Shown: positions 1 through 8,360 of the stretch, piece after piece | Position numbering within the stretch: the stretch's first letter is position 1 | How the letters are laid out: each line of letters starts with the position of its first letter | Assembly (NCBI GenBank): GCA_937876985.1 | Contig: CALEFT010000031.1 | Location: 4,035-68,034 of the forward strand | Source of the DNA: an uncultured Clostridia bacterium | GTDB taxonomy: Bacteria > Bacillota > Clostridia > Saccharofermentanales > Saccharofermentanaceae | Reading direction: 5' to 3' | DNA: 64,000 nucleotides | Program-made: the position numbers and the translations under genes | The notes under the pieces: model-generated | Told to the model about the DNA's origin: nothing | The model's input: the letters and a program-made list of their open reading frames with translations, nothing else | Database searches by the model: none

Positions 1-378
1 GACCGCGTGCTCACACAAAATCGAAGAATAGAACTTCTCTCACAGAAGACCCTTCGCGAAAAGATAGCATACTATTTAATTGACTTATATAACAATGAGA
101 TGGGTCAAGAGGATAAGTCTTTTGTTACAAAGCAAAACTATTGTGACGGCTGTCAGGATTGTAAGTCGTGCAAATATCCGCATATTTCACGCAAGGTGAC
201 ACTACCAGTATCGAAGGAAGTTGTGGCAAAATATTTGGCGATGCCGAGACCTTCCTTTTCGAGAGAGCTTATTTCTATGGAGAAGGACGGACTTATTAAG
301 GTCAAGGGCAGAGAGATTATGCTGTGTGATGTGGCCAGACTTGAGATGGAAATTGTTGAGGGCTTGAACAACAACTAA
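1..378 (+). CDS. Crp/Fnr-family transcription regulator, C-terminal part (5' end outside window)
   Basis: The reading frame is open from the first base, so the cyclic-nucleotide-binding-like sensor domain lies outside the window and only the DNA-binding end is seen. A helix (REKIAYYLIDLY) is followed by a winged helix-turn-helix (VSKEVVAKYLAMPRPSFSRELISMEKDGLI is the region, about residues 68-100 of the visible part), which matches Crp/Fnr regulators of Clostridia. An insertion before the helix-turn-helix holds four evenly spaced cysteines (C-x2-C-x2-C-x2-C, nucleotides about 141-172), which could bind a metal or an Fe-S cluster; that is inference. The stop is followed by a promoter for the cdaA fusion gene, so the two units may be transcribed separately. 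Family call is good; the signal sensed is unknown. Confidence 0.75.
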   Translation, partial: DRVLTQNRRIELLSQKTLREKIAYYLIDLYNNEMGQEDKSFVTKQNYCDGCQDCKSCKYPHISRKVTLPVSKEVVAKYLAMPRPSFSRELISMEKDGLIKVKGREIMLCDVARLEMEIVEGLNNN

Positions 379-380
379 CT

Positions 381-409
381 TTATCGACACTGTTTTGATG
401 TGATATAAT
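381..409 (+). promoter_or_regulatory. Promoter upstream of the cdaA fusion
   Basis: A consensus TATAAT at 404-409 is preceded by TGTGA, giving an extended -10 element. TTATCG at 381-386 sits 17 bases upstream as a weak -35. A second TATAAT at 429-434 is less likely because it has no -35 partner. The transcript would start near 416, about 40 bases before the GTG start. Confidence 0.5.
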
Positions 410-455
410 TAATAATTGCATAGAATGCTATAATAAATTTGAGAGGAGTAATCTA

Positions 456-1922
456 GTGGGAAGTTCAGATATCATTAGTCAGATTGGAAGTTTCTTTGCT
501 GAGCTGTATCAGAGCTTAAGTAGTGGACTACTCTTCTTTGGTAGTACACTTGATTTTGTTCGTGCTTGCTGCGATATTATTCTTGTTACTATTATTTGTT
601 ATGGCGTTTTCTTGTTTCTAAGACATAGTAGAGCTTGGCAGTTAATTAAGGGTATTATATTTATTTATGCATTTGTTTTGCTATGCGGCTTGTTTGGACT
701 TGAGATTATTGGTTTCTTATTTAGTCGTTTCCTTTATATCTTCGCGATTCTGTTTGTTGTAGTTTTCCAGCCAGAATTAAGAAGAGCGTTTGAGACAGTA
801 GGTCTTAAGTCGTTTACTTCCTTACATTCCTTATTCTCTACTAACGAAGTAGAAGACAAGGCGGCGCTTTCTTCTTTTATTAACGAGGTTTGCTTAGCTT
901 GTAAGGAGATGGCGAGAACAAGAACTGGAGCTCTTATTCTTATTGAGAGAACTAGTAGATTAGATGAGCTACTTACACAAGAGAATGTAGTTAGATTCGA
1001 TTCGACAGTATCTAATTCTGTTTTGCAGAGTATTTTCTATAATGGTTCTCCGATGCATGATGGTGGAGTATTAATTCGTAATGGTCGAATTATTGCTGCT
1101 AGATGTCATGTGCCTCTTTCACAGACAATGTTCTCTCTTACGAGAACTGGAACTCGTCATAGAGCTGCAGTTGGCGCAAGTGAGATGGGTGATACAGTTG
1201 CTGTTTGTATTAGCGAAGAGAGAGGCAAGGTATCTATTGCCGTTAATGGTCACTTGTATGAGATGAAGGACGAGACAGAACTTGAAGCAAATCTATCTTA
1301 TCTATTAGGTCTTACAATTCCAACTAATAATAAGAGTGTTCTTTCTATTAGTAAAATTGCAAACAAGGCCAAGAAGGTAAGTAGGAAGAATAAGAAGACA
1401 GTAAATGCTAATACTAATGCTGATAATGTAGTAACTGAAGACATTGCGAACGCGCCTAATGTAGCACTTAAGATTGATAAGAATATCGTTACTTCTGAAG
1501 CAAAATCTAAGAAGAAGAGAAAGCGTGATAGAGTCAATTTTGCTGAGAATGCGCTCTTGCTTCTATGTTCATTCTTAGTAGCAGTAGGCTTGTGGGTTTA
1601 TATTCAGATTGATAACAACCCAGTAGTAGAAACCAAGGTAGAGGTTCCTATTACATATAATGAGAATAGTCTTGAATCTGGACTAGATGTGTCTTATCCA
1701 GTAGCAAGTGTTGAAATAGCAATCGTAGGTAGACAGAATATGATTACAAGCCTTGATAGTAGTGATATTGTTGCTTCTATTGATTTTTCTAGTGTAAATC
1801 AATCTGGTGTGTATGAATTGCCTGTAAATATCAGCTCTGCGGACACTGATGTGTATTTCAGAGTTGAGCAACAATTGCCAGAGACTATTTCTGTAACGGT
1901 TTATTCTGCTACGCAGAGTTAA
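456..1922 (+). CDS. cdaA: Diadenylate cyclase CdaA fused to a single YbbR (CdaR-like) domain
   Basis: Makes the second messenger c-di-AMP from two ATP at the membrane. The 488-residue protein has three hydrophobic segments (about residues 36-55, 65-88 and 90-105), a DAC catalytic domain with MHDGG at 200-204 and GTRHRAA at 232-238, a Lys/Asn-rich linker, a fourth membrane segment at about 366-383 and one YbbR-type domain to the end. In most Firmicutes cdaA and its regulator cdaR (ybbR) are adjacent genes and CdaR carries several YbbR domains; here both are in one frame with one YbbR domain. The usual DGA motif reads DGG. The start is GTG, seven bases after GAGAGGAG. glmM follows 39 bases downstream, keeping the conserved cdaA-cdaR-glmM order in which GlmM can modulate CdaA. 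Confidence 0.88.
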   Translation: MGSSDIISQIGSFFAELYQSLSSGLLFFGSTLDFVRACCDIILVTIICYGVFLFLRHSRAWQLIKGIIFIYAFVLLCGLFGLEIIGFLFSRFLYIFAILFVVVFQPELRRAFETVGLKSFTSLHSLFSTNEVEDKAALSSFINEVCLACKEMARTRTGALILIERTSRLDELLTQENVVRFDSTVSNSVLQSIFYNGSPMHDGGVLIRNGRIIAARCHVPLSQTMFSLTRTGTRHRAAVGASEMGDTVAVCISEERGKVSIAVNGHLYEMKDETELEANLSYLLGLTIPTNNKSVLSISKIANKAKKVSRKNKKTVNANTNADNVVTEDIANAPNVALKIDKNIVTSEAKSKKKRKRDRVNFAENALLLLCSFLVAVGLWVYIQIDNNPVVETKVEVPITYNENSLESGLDVSYPVASVEIAIVGRQNMITSLDSSDIVASIDFSSVNQSGVYELPVNISSADTDVYFRVEQQLPETISVTVYSATQS

Positions 1923-1961
1923 ATCTACAGAGTTTTGATTTTTATTATTGGAGGTAATAAT

Positions 1962-3323
1962 ATGGCTAGACTATTTGGTACTGACGGTGTTAGAGGTATT
2001 GCAAGTAAGGCTTTGACAGCACAGCTAGCATATAAGCTAGGTTTTGCAGGAGCTCTTGTATTAGCAAAGTCCCATTCTTCTAATACAAAGCCAGTTATTC
2101 TTATTGGTATGGATACTAGAATATCCTGTAATATGCTTGAGGCAGCACTTATTAGTGGTATTTGCTCTGCAGGAGCAGATGTAATCCAAGTAGGTGTAAT
2201 TCCAACACCAGGTGTTGCATATTTGACACGTAAATATAAGTGCGATGCAGGTGTAATGATTTCTGCTTCACATAATTCGTTTGAATATAACGGCATCAAA
2301 TTCTTCTCGAAGGATGGCTTCAAGCTACCTGATAGTGTAGAAGATGAGATTGAGGAAATTATTAATAAGTTTGACGAGATGGATTTCGATTTGCCAATTG
2401 GCGAGAAGATTGGTAAGACTACATATAATTCCAAAGCTTCGCACAATTATATTGAGCACCTTAAAAGAAGAATGAGTGTAGACATTACTGATATGAAGAT
2501 TGTAATCGATTGTGCAAACGGTGCTTCATCTGCTTATGCAAGCACATTATTCTCTGATCTAGGTGCAGATGTTACTGTTCTTGCAAATAGCCCAGACGGA
2601 ATCAACATTAACAAGGATTGTGGTTCTACACATATGGGTAATTTGTGCAAGAAGGTTGTCGAGTTTGGAGCAGATATGGGTTTCGCATTCGATGGTGATG
2701 CAGATAGATTCTTGGCCGTAGATAAGTTCGGAAATATTGTTGACGGTGATGTAATTATGTCAATTATTGCCAATGACATGAAGGCTCATGGTGAGCTTAA
2801 GAAGAATACATTAGTAGTTACTGTAATGAGTAACCTTGGCGTTTCTATTATGGCTAAGGAAACAGGTCTCGAATTAGCAAAAACTAAGGTTGGAGACAGA
2901 TATGTTCTTGAAGAAATGCTTAAGTGTGGATATAACCTCGGTGGAGAGCAAAGCGGTCATGTGATTTTGCTAGACCACTCTACAACGGGTGATGGAATGC
3001 TCACAGCTCTTGCTCTACTTAAGGCACTATCTCGTTCTAAGAAATCACTTGATGAAGCAGCAAAGATAGTTACAATTCTTCCACAGGTACTACTTCCTGC
3101 ATATGTTAAGGATCAGGACAAGGAAAATGCAATTAACTCAGAACTTCTCAAGGCGAAGATTGCAAAGTTTGAAGCAGAGCTTGGAGAAACTGGTCGAATT
3201 CTTGTAAGAGCATCCGGTACAGAGCCACAGATTCGTGTAATGCTCGAAGGTCAAGACATAGATCAAATTACAGATATGGCTAAGAAACTAGTTGCAGTAA
3301 TTAATTCTGAATATCAAGCATAA
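1962..3323 (+). CDS. glmM: Phosphoglucosamine mutase
   Basis: Interconverts glucosamine-6-phosphate and glucosamine-1-phosphate on the way to UDP-GlcNAc for peptidoglycan. The protein has 453 residues, normal for the family. It opens with RLFGTDGVRG, has the phosphoserine loop ISASHN with the catalytic Ser near residue 103, the metal loop FDGDADR, and the sugar and phosphate motifs GGEQSGH and RASGTEPQIR. The ATG at 1962 was chosen because GGAGG lies at 1950-1954; an upstream TTG in frame would start inside the spacer. It lies directly after the c-di-AMP cyclase, as in most Firmicutes. Confidence 0.95.
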   Translation: MARLFGTDGVRGIASKALTAQLAYKLGFAGALVLAKSHSSNTKPVILIGMDTRISCNMLEAALISGICSAGADVIQVGVIPTPGVAYLTRKYKCDAGVMISASHNSFEYNGIKFFSKDGFKLPDSVEDEIEEIINKFDEMDFDLPIGEKIGKTTYNSKASHNYIEHLKRRMSVDITDMKIVIDCANGASSAYASTLFSDLGADVTVLANSPDGININKDCGSTHMGNLCKKVVEFGADMGFAFDGDADRFLAVDKFGNIVDGDVIMSIIANDMKAHGELKKNTLVVTVMSNLGVSIMAKETGLELAKTKVGDRYVLEEMLKCGYNLGGEQSGHVILLDHSTTGDGMLTALALLKALSRSKKSLDEAAKIVTILPQVLLPAYVKDQDKENAINSELLKAKIAKFEAELGETGRILVRASGTEPQIRVMLEGQDIDQITDMAKKLVAVINSEYQA

Positions 3324-3329
3324 TAATAG

Positions 3330-3351
3330 GCTGTCACATTTATGTGGCAGC
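3330..3351 (+). terminator. Weak terminator-like hairpin after glmM
   Basis: GCTGTCACA and TGTGGCAGC form a nine-pair stem with one G-U pair and a TTTA loop. It is followed by TTTCTT rather than a clean T-run, so it may only partly stop transcription before the next gene. Confidence 0.5.
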
Positions 3352-3374
3352 TTTCTTAAAAAGGAGAAACCAAA

Positions 3375-4046
3375 ATGAACACAGAAATGCTAAAGACAAA
3401 TGAACTACTAGACCTATCACATACAATTGCCGCTGACTTAATTAGTAAGTTTGAATATCCATGGCAGGCCCTTCCAGAAATCGGCGACTTTATTAAGGCA
3501 ATAGGTCCAACATTAAGTCAAGACGAATATGAGTACAGAGAGCCAGATATTTGGATTCATAAGAGTGCTAATGTATATCCATCTGCATATATTACTGGTC
3601 CAGCAATTATTGGTCCGAAGGCAGAAATCAGACATTGCGCATTCATTCGCGGTAAGGCAATCGTAGGTGAGAACGCAGTTGTCGGAAACTCTACTGAGCT
3701 TAAGAATGTAGTGCTTTTCGATAATGTTCAGGTGCCACACTATAATTATGTAGGAGACTCAATCTTGGGCTACAAGGCTCATCTTGGAGCAGGCGCAATT
3801 ACTTCTAACGTGAAAAGCGACAAGCTAAACACAGTCGTGAAGTTTAATGGCGGCACTATCGAGACGGGCATGAAGAAGTTTGGCGCGATTGTTGGCGATA
3901 ACGTAGAGGTTGGCTGCGGAAGTGTGCTAAATCCAGCATCAGTAATTGGTCGCAACACTAATATTTATCCGCTTTCAATGGTTAGAGGTTATGTCGAAGC
4001 TAATTCAATTTACAAGAAGGCTGGAGAGATTGCACAGAAGAATTAA
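3375..4046 (+). CDS. Left-handed beta-helix acetyltransferase resembling the GlmU C-terminal half
   Basis: A 223-residue protein made almost entirely of hexapeptide repeats (for example IIGPKAEI, AVVGENAVVG, VGDNVEVG, VIGRNTNI), the mark of left-handed beta-helix acyltransferases. The segment VPHYNYVGDS followed by HLGAGAITSN strongly recalls the active-site strip of the GlmU acetyltransferase domain, including its histidine. There is no nucleotidyltransferase domain. Its place right after glmM, whose product GlcN-1-P is what GlmU acetylates, suggests a stand-alone GlcN-1-P acetyltransferase or a related sugar acyltransferase; this is inference. AAGGAG precedes the ATG by seven to eight bases. 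Databases often call such proteins UDP-GlcNAc pyrophosphorylase-related, which the visible domains do not support. Confidence 0.7.
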   Translation: MNTEMLKTNELLDLSHTIAADLISKFEYPWQALPEIGDFIKAIGPTLSQDEYEYREPDIWIHKSANVYPSAYITGPAIIGPKAEIRHCAFIRGKAIVGENAVVGNSTELKNVVLFDNVQVPHYNYVGDSILGYKAHLGAGAITSNVKSDKLNTVVKFNGGTIETGMKKFGAIVGDNVEVGCGSVLNPASVIGRNTNIYPLSMVRGYVEANSIYKKAGEIAQKN

Positions 4047-4053
4047 TTAGTTT

Positions 4054-4259
4054 TTCGCGTTTTGTGGGATTAGATTTGTTGAAAAATTATGGCAAGTTAT
4101 TTATCAGCAGAAAGCTCACCCAGGAAGCCCTGTTTTGATGAACTTCTTGCTGAACTAGGGGTTATCAGCATTTTTTCAACCGTTCTATCTACCAGAAGAA
4201 GTATGCGTGCAGTGCTAGCGTAAGAGTTAGAGTTTTTGCTAATCCCATAAAAAGGCGAA
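4054..4259 (+). ncRNA. Candidate structured RNA or palindromic element with alternative terminator fold
   Basis: Bases 4060-4073 pair with 4239-4252 over 14 pairs (one G-U), and 4054-4058 pair with 4255-4259. Inside, GTTGAAAAA (4078-4086) pairs with TTTTTCAAC (4172-4180). Inside that, TCAGCA (4104-4109) pairs with TGCTGA (4148-4153), closing a long hairpin. TGCTGA (4148-4153) can instead pair with TCAGCA (4165-4170), which is followed by six T, a classic terminator. The three folds exclude each other, as in attenuators and riboswitches. A small non-autonomous mobile element is the alternative; no clear target-site duplication was seen. Confidence 0.4.
4101..4153 (+). repeat. 53-bp palindromic dispersed repeat, copy 1
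   Basis: Bases 4101-4153 match the reverse complement of 63946-63998 at 52 of 53 positions; the only difference is C versus T at position 15 of the unit. The unit folds on itself: TCAGCA/TGCTGA ends, an AGAAAG-TCA/TGAACTTCT arm and an inner CAGG/CCTG stem. Both copies are between genes. Similarity stops sharply at the unit borders. Confidence 0.85.
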
Positions 4260-4295
4260 GATGCGAAAATGTATCTGGTTTTTTGTTGTTTTCAC

Positions 4296-4325
4296 TTGAC
4301 ATTGAAGTGGAATAATTCCTATAAT
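4296..4325 (+). promoter_or_regulatory. Promoter for ileS
   Basis: TTGACA at 4296-4301 and TATAAT at 4320-4325 are both perfect consensus with an 18-base spacer. Transcription would start near 4332, leaving a leader of about 65 bases that can form a short AGGG/CCCT hairpin. Confidence 0.85.
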
Positions 4326-4396
4326 ATCTAGTCAGTTTATGCTTAGGGGTACTATGCCCTTTGGCTAGACAAATACTAAGATTCAAGGTGAAGACT

Positions 4397-7300
4397 ATGT
4401 ACAACAAAGTTTCTAAGGACATGAATTTTGTCGACAGAGAGAACGAAGTTCTAAAGTTTTGGAAAGAAAATGACATTTACAAGAAGTCAATCAGAGAGCA
4501 GAAGGATGGAGTTCCTACTTTTACTCTTTATGATGGACCTCCAACGGCAAATGGTATGCCACATATAGGTCATATTAAGACTAGAGTAATCAAGGATGTA
4601 ATTCCAAGATTCCATGCTATGAAGGGACAGAACGTAGCTTTCAAGGCTGGTTGGGACACACATGGTCTTCCAGTTGAGCTTGAAGTTGAGAAGCTTCTTG
4701 GCATTAACGGTAAGCCGCAGATTGAGGATTATGGTGTAGAGCCATTTATCGCTAAGTGTAAGGAATCCGTTTGGAAGTATAAGGATGAGTGGGAGCAGAT
4801 GAGTGATCGTGTTGGTTTCTGGGCTGACATGGAGCATCCTTATGTTACTTATGACAATAATTACATCGAGTCTGAATGGTGGGCACTTAAGTCTATCTGG
4901 GACAAGGGTTTGCTTTATAAGGGACACAAGATTGTTCCATATTGCCCACGTTGTGGTACTGCACTTTCTAGCCATGAGGTTGCTCAGGGTTATAAGTTAG
5001 TTAAGGAGAATTCCGTATTCGTAAGATTTAAGGTTCAGGACAAGGAGAATACATATCTTGCTGCTTGGACAACTACACCTTGGACACTTCCATCTAACGT
5101 TGCACTTTGCGTTAGCCCAACTGATGAATATGCATTGATTAAGGTTGGCACAGATCTAGATGGTAGTGAGAGAGAAGTATATTACTACATGGCTCTTTGT
5201 CTTGTAGAGACGCTTTTCGCTGAGGGAACATTCGAAGTAATTGAGACAATGAAGGGTAATGACCTCGTTGGTATTAAGTATGAGCCACTTCTTCCATATG
5301 CTAATGAGGAACTAGCAAAGCTTAAGAAGAACTCACATTACGTTGTTGCTGATAATTATGTAACAATGAGTGATGGTACTGGTATCGTTCATATTGCTCC
5401 TGCTTTTGGTGAGGATGACGCAAGAGTAGGTAGAACTAATGATCTTCCATTCGTACAGCTTGTAAATGAAGATGGTACATTGCCAGAGGTTTGTGGAGAG
5501 GTTGCATCTATGTTTGTTAAGGATGCTGACCCAATCATCATCAAGCTTTTGAATCAGGAGGCAAAGCTTCTTAAGAAGATGCCTTATGAGCACGATTATC
5601 CATTCTGCTGGAGATGTGATACTCCACTTATTTACTATGCAAGATCTTCTTGGTTTATCGAGATGAGCAAGATGAGAGACCAGCTTCTTGAGTCAAATAG
5701 AATGGTTAATTGGTACCCAGAGTCTATTAGAGATGGTCGTATGGGAGACTTCCTTGAGAACGTAATTGACTGGGGTATTTCTCGTGAGAGATATTGGGGT
5801 ACACCACTTCCAGTTTGGGAGTGTGAGTGTGGACATAGACATTGTATTGGTTCTATTGAGGAACTTAAGTCCATGTCTAATGACTGTCCAGATGATATCG
5901 AGCTACACAAGCCATATGTTGATAATGTACACATTAAGTGTGACAAGTGTGGCGGAACGATGACTAGAGTATCAGAGGTTATCGACTGCTGGTTCGACTC
6001 TGGTGCAATGCCATTTGCTCAGTATCACTATCCATTTGAGAATAAGGAATTCTTCGATTCTCACTATCCATGTGACTTTATTTCTGAGGCACTTGACCAG
6101 ACACGTGGTTGGTTCTATTCCTTGATTGCTATTTCTACTGTTCTATTTGGAAGAGCTCCATTTAAGAACTGTATCGTAATGGGTCTTGTTCAGGATGAGA
6201 ATGGTATCAAGATGAGTAAGCATAAGGGTAACGTAGTAAACCCATGGGATATTCTTAATAACCAGGGTGCTGACGCTGCTAGATGGTATTTCTATTCTGC
6301 AAATGCTCCATGGCTTCCATCTCGTTTCTCTGATAGAACAGTTAAGGAAGGCGTATCTAAGTTCATGGGTACAGTATGGAACACATACGCATTCTATGTA
6401 ATGTACGCTGATATTGATAACTTTAATCCAAATGACTATGAACTTAACGTTGATAGTCTATGTGCTATGGATAAGTGGATTTTGTCTAGATACAATTCTC
6501 TTGTTAAGGTAATTGATAGCAAGATGGAGTCTTACGATATTACTACTGCTGCTAGAAAGCTTCAGGAGTTCACAGATGAACTTTCTAACTGGTATGTTCG
6601 TCGTTGCCGTGACAGATTCTGGGCAGGAGAGATGGTAAAGGATAAGGTAGATGCATTCATGACACTTTACACAGTGCTTGAGTCATTTACTAGACTTATT
6701 GCTCCATTTGTTCCATTTATGGCAGAGTCTATCTATCAGAACATTGTAAGAAGCGTAAACAAGGATGCTCCACTTTCTGTACATATGTGTGATTATCCAG
6801 TAGCTAACGAGGCTTTGATTGATGAGAAGCTTGAGGAGAGCATGGATATCGTTCAGCAGGTAGTTGTACTTGGTAGAAGTGCAAGAGCAGCAGCTTCCAT
6901 TAAGAACAGACAGCCTCTAGCCGATGTATATGTTGTTGCTGATGCTAAGCTTGATGACGAATATGGTCAGATTGTATGCGAGGAGCTTAATGTAATGAAC
7001 ATTACATGCCTCGAGGATGCTTCTTCTCTAGTAGATTACAAGTTTAAGCCACAGCTTAGAACTTGCGGACGTAAGTTTGGTCCAAAGCTTAACAGTGCTA
7101 AGGAGGTTATCGCTAATCTCCCAGGTAAGGAAACATATCAGGCACTTAAGGCTGGCCCAATTACAATTACTGTAGATGGTGAGAATTTCGAGATGGTTGA
7201 GGAGGACTTCCTAGTAGAGACTATCCAGCCAGAAGGTCTATCTACTCAGTCTGATAAGGGAATCACTGTTTCCTTGAGCACGGTTCTTAACGACGAGCTT

Positions 7301-7552
7301 ATTGAGGCAGGCTTTGTAAGAGAGATGATTTCCAAGATTCAGACACTTCGTAAGGAGACTGGACTTGAGGTTACTGACAGAATTGTTCTTGCTTATAACG
7401 GCAACGACAAGCTTTCTTCCATTATCGAAAAGAACAAGCAGTTAATCGCTTCTGACGTTCTCGCTAATGACATTGTAGATATGGCTTGTGAAGGTGCAGT
7501 TGAGCGTGATATCAATGGCGAGAAGATTATGCTTAAGGTAACTAAGGCATAA
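4397..7552 (+). CDS. ileS: Isoleucyl-tRNA synthetase, long (IleS2-like) form
   Basis: Charges tRNA-Ile. The protein has 1051 residues with the class I signature MPHIGH near residue 60, the editing domain (AWTTTPWTLPSN), KMSKHKGN, and an anticodon-binding domain (WILSRYNSL, NWYVRRCRDRFW). The length and the KMSKHKGN form of the signature fit the longer, eukaryote-like IleRS class rather than the 920-940-residue class; that class is often mupirocin-tolerant, which is family knowledge and not shown here. The ATG at 4397 follows AAGGTG by six bases; the frame is open back to a TTG at 4361 with no ribosome binding site. It has its own strong promoter. Confidence 0.95.
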   Translation: MYNKVSKDMNFVDRENEVLKFWKENDIYKKSIREQKDGVPTFTLYDGPPTANGMPHIGHIKTRVIKDVIPRFHAMKGQNVAFKAGWDTHGLPVELEVEKLLGINGKPQIEDYGVEPFIAKCKESVWKYKDEWEQMSDRVGFWADMEHPYVTYDNNYIESEWWALKSIWDKGLLYKGHKIVPYCPRCGTALSSHEVAQGYKLVKENSVFVRFKVQDKENTYLAAWTTTPWTLPSNVALCVSPTDEYALIKVGTDLDGSEREVYYYMALCLVETLFAEGTFEVIETMKGNDLVGIKYEPLLPYANEELAKLKKNSHYVVADNYVTMSDGTGIVHIAPAFGEDDARVGRTNDLPFVQLVNEDGTLPEVCGEVASMFVKDADPIIIKLLNQEAKLLKKMPYEHDYPFCWRCDTPLIYYARSSWFIEMSKMRDQLLESNRMVNWYPESIRDGRMGDFLENVIDWGISRERYWGTPLPVWECECGHRHCIGSIEELKSMSNDCPDDIELHKPYVDNVHIKCDKCGGTMTRVSEVIDCWFDSGAMPFAQYHYPFENKEFFDSHYPCDFISEALDQTRGWFYSLIAISTVLFGRAPFKNCIVMGLVQDENGIKMSKHKGNVVNPWDILNNQGADAARWYFYSANAPWLPSRFSDRTVKEGVSKFMGTVWNTYAFYVMYADIDNFNPNDYELNVDSLCAMDKWILSRYNSLVKVIDSKMESYDITTAARKLQEFTDELSNWYVRRCRDRFWAGEMVKDKVDAFMTLYTVLESFTRLIAPFVPFMAESIYQNIVRSVNKDAPLSVHMCDYPVANEALIDEKLEESMDIVQQVVVLGRSARAAASIKNRQPLADVYVVADAKLDDEYGQIVCEELNVMNITCLEDASSLVDYKFKPQLRTCGRKFGPKLNSAKEVIANLPGKETYQALKAGPITITVDGENFEMVEEDFLVETIQPEGLSTQSDKGITVSLSTVLNDELIEAGFVREMISKIQTLRKETGLEVTDRIVLAYNGNDKLSSIIEKNKQLIASDVLANDIVDMACEGAVERDINGEKIMLKVTKA

Positions 7553-7624
7553 AGTGTTAGAGAAAAAATCTATCTGAAATGTTATGGGTGTATAAAGTAA
7601 GGCTATGAAACGGAGGTATAAGAT

Positions 7625-8335
7625 ATGTTGATTAATATTTTCAGATCAGGCATGTCCATGAAGGAAATATTGCTATCTGCTATTATCATGTTCATTGCTT
7701 TGACTGTATCGTTTGCTGTACATGAGTTTGCACATGCTTTTGTTGCATATAAGTTTGGCGACGATACACCTTATAACATGGGTAGAGTTACGCTTAATCC
7801 ATTGGCCCATGTTGATCCGATGGGAACGGTTATGCTTTTGCTTTTCGGATTTGGCTGGGGAAAGCCAGTTCCTGTAAATGCTAGCAGGTTCAACAAGCTC
7901 AAGAGCAAAAGAGCGATGAGGATACTTGTCGACTTGGCAGGTGTTATTGCAAATCTCTTGCTTGCTTTAGTTGCTTCGTTGATACTTGGAAGCGTGTTTG
8001 GAATTGTTGGGCTTAGAAGTACGCCAGTTATCTCGTTTTTTTCAGGATTGCTTAGCTACATAATAGATTTCTCAATTTTGCTCATGGCATTTAATCTGAT
8101 ACCTATTCCACCTCTTGATGGCTCTAGAGTGTTAGATGAGATTATTCCAACAAAATGGAAGTTCTCGAACGGATATATGACATTTAAGCGTAATGCGCCA
8201 CAGATTTTTATGATGTTAATCTTCGCGGATATGATATTTGATATTGGTATTATCTCGTCGTTCATTAATCTTATTCGTGTTCCGGTTGTTTTTGTCTGCA
8301 ATTACTTAATTGCTGTTATGATTCAAATACTATAA
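7625..8335 (+). CDS. Site-2 protease family (M50) membrane metalloprotease
   Basis: A 236-residue integral membrane protein with the zinc motif HEFAH near residue 37 in the second hydrophobic segment and the third ligand in PPLDGSRVL near residue 158, inside another membrane segment. These define M50 intramembrane proteases of the short type without a PDZ domain, related to YwhC-like proteins. The substrate is unknown. GGAGG lies nine bases before the ATG. It sits between ileS and trpS and is followed 25 bases later by trpS, which suggests one transcript. Confidence 0.88.
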   Translation: MLINIFRSGMSMKEILLSAIIMFIALTVSFAVHEFAHAFVAYKFGDDTPYNMGRVTLNPLAHVDPMGTVMLLLFGFGWGKPVPVNASRFNKLKSKRAMRILVDLAGVIANLLLALVASLILGSVFGIVGLRSTPVISFFSGLLSYIIDFSILLMAFNLIPIPPLDGSRVLDEIIPTKWKFSNGYMTFKRNAPQIFMMLIFADMIFDIGIISSFINLIRVPVVFVCNYLIAVMIQIL

Positions 8336-8360
8336 AACTAATTTATCTTCGGAGGGAAGT

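Larger units (their letters stand above)
4047..4396 (+). other. Gene-free region before ileS with nested inverted repeats and a promoter
   Basis: No open frame of note occurs here. From outside in, the sequence holds a 19-pair inverted repeat (4054-4073 with 4239-4259), a nine-pair inverted repeat (4078-4086 with 4172-4180), and a 53-base hairpin-forming repeat (4101-4153) that recurs at the far end of the window. The ileS promoter lies at 4296-4325. No T-box hallmarks (a GGTGG-containing antiterminator) were seen before ileS. Confidence 0.7.

Noticed and set aside
1925..2446. 173-residue minus-strand frame opposite glmM
   Set aside because: No ribosome binding site or homology pattern; it mirrors the strongly coding plus strand.
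4332..4396. T-box riboswitch before ileS
   Set aside because: The leader after the promoter is only about 65 bases and has no GGTGG-type antiterminator, specifier loop or terminator. The structured segment further upstream lies before the promoter and lacks T-box motifs.
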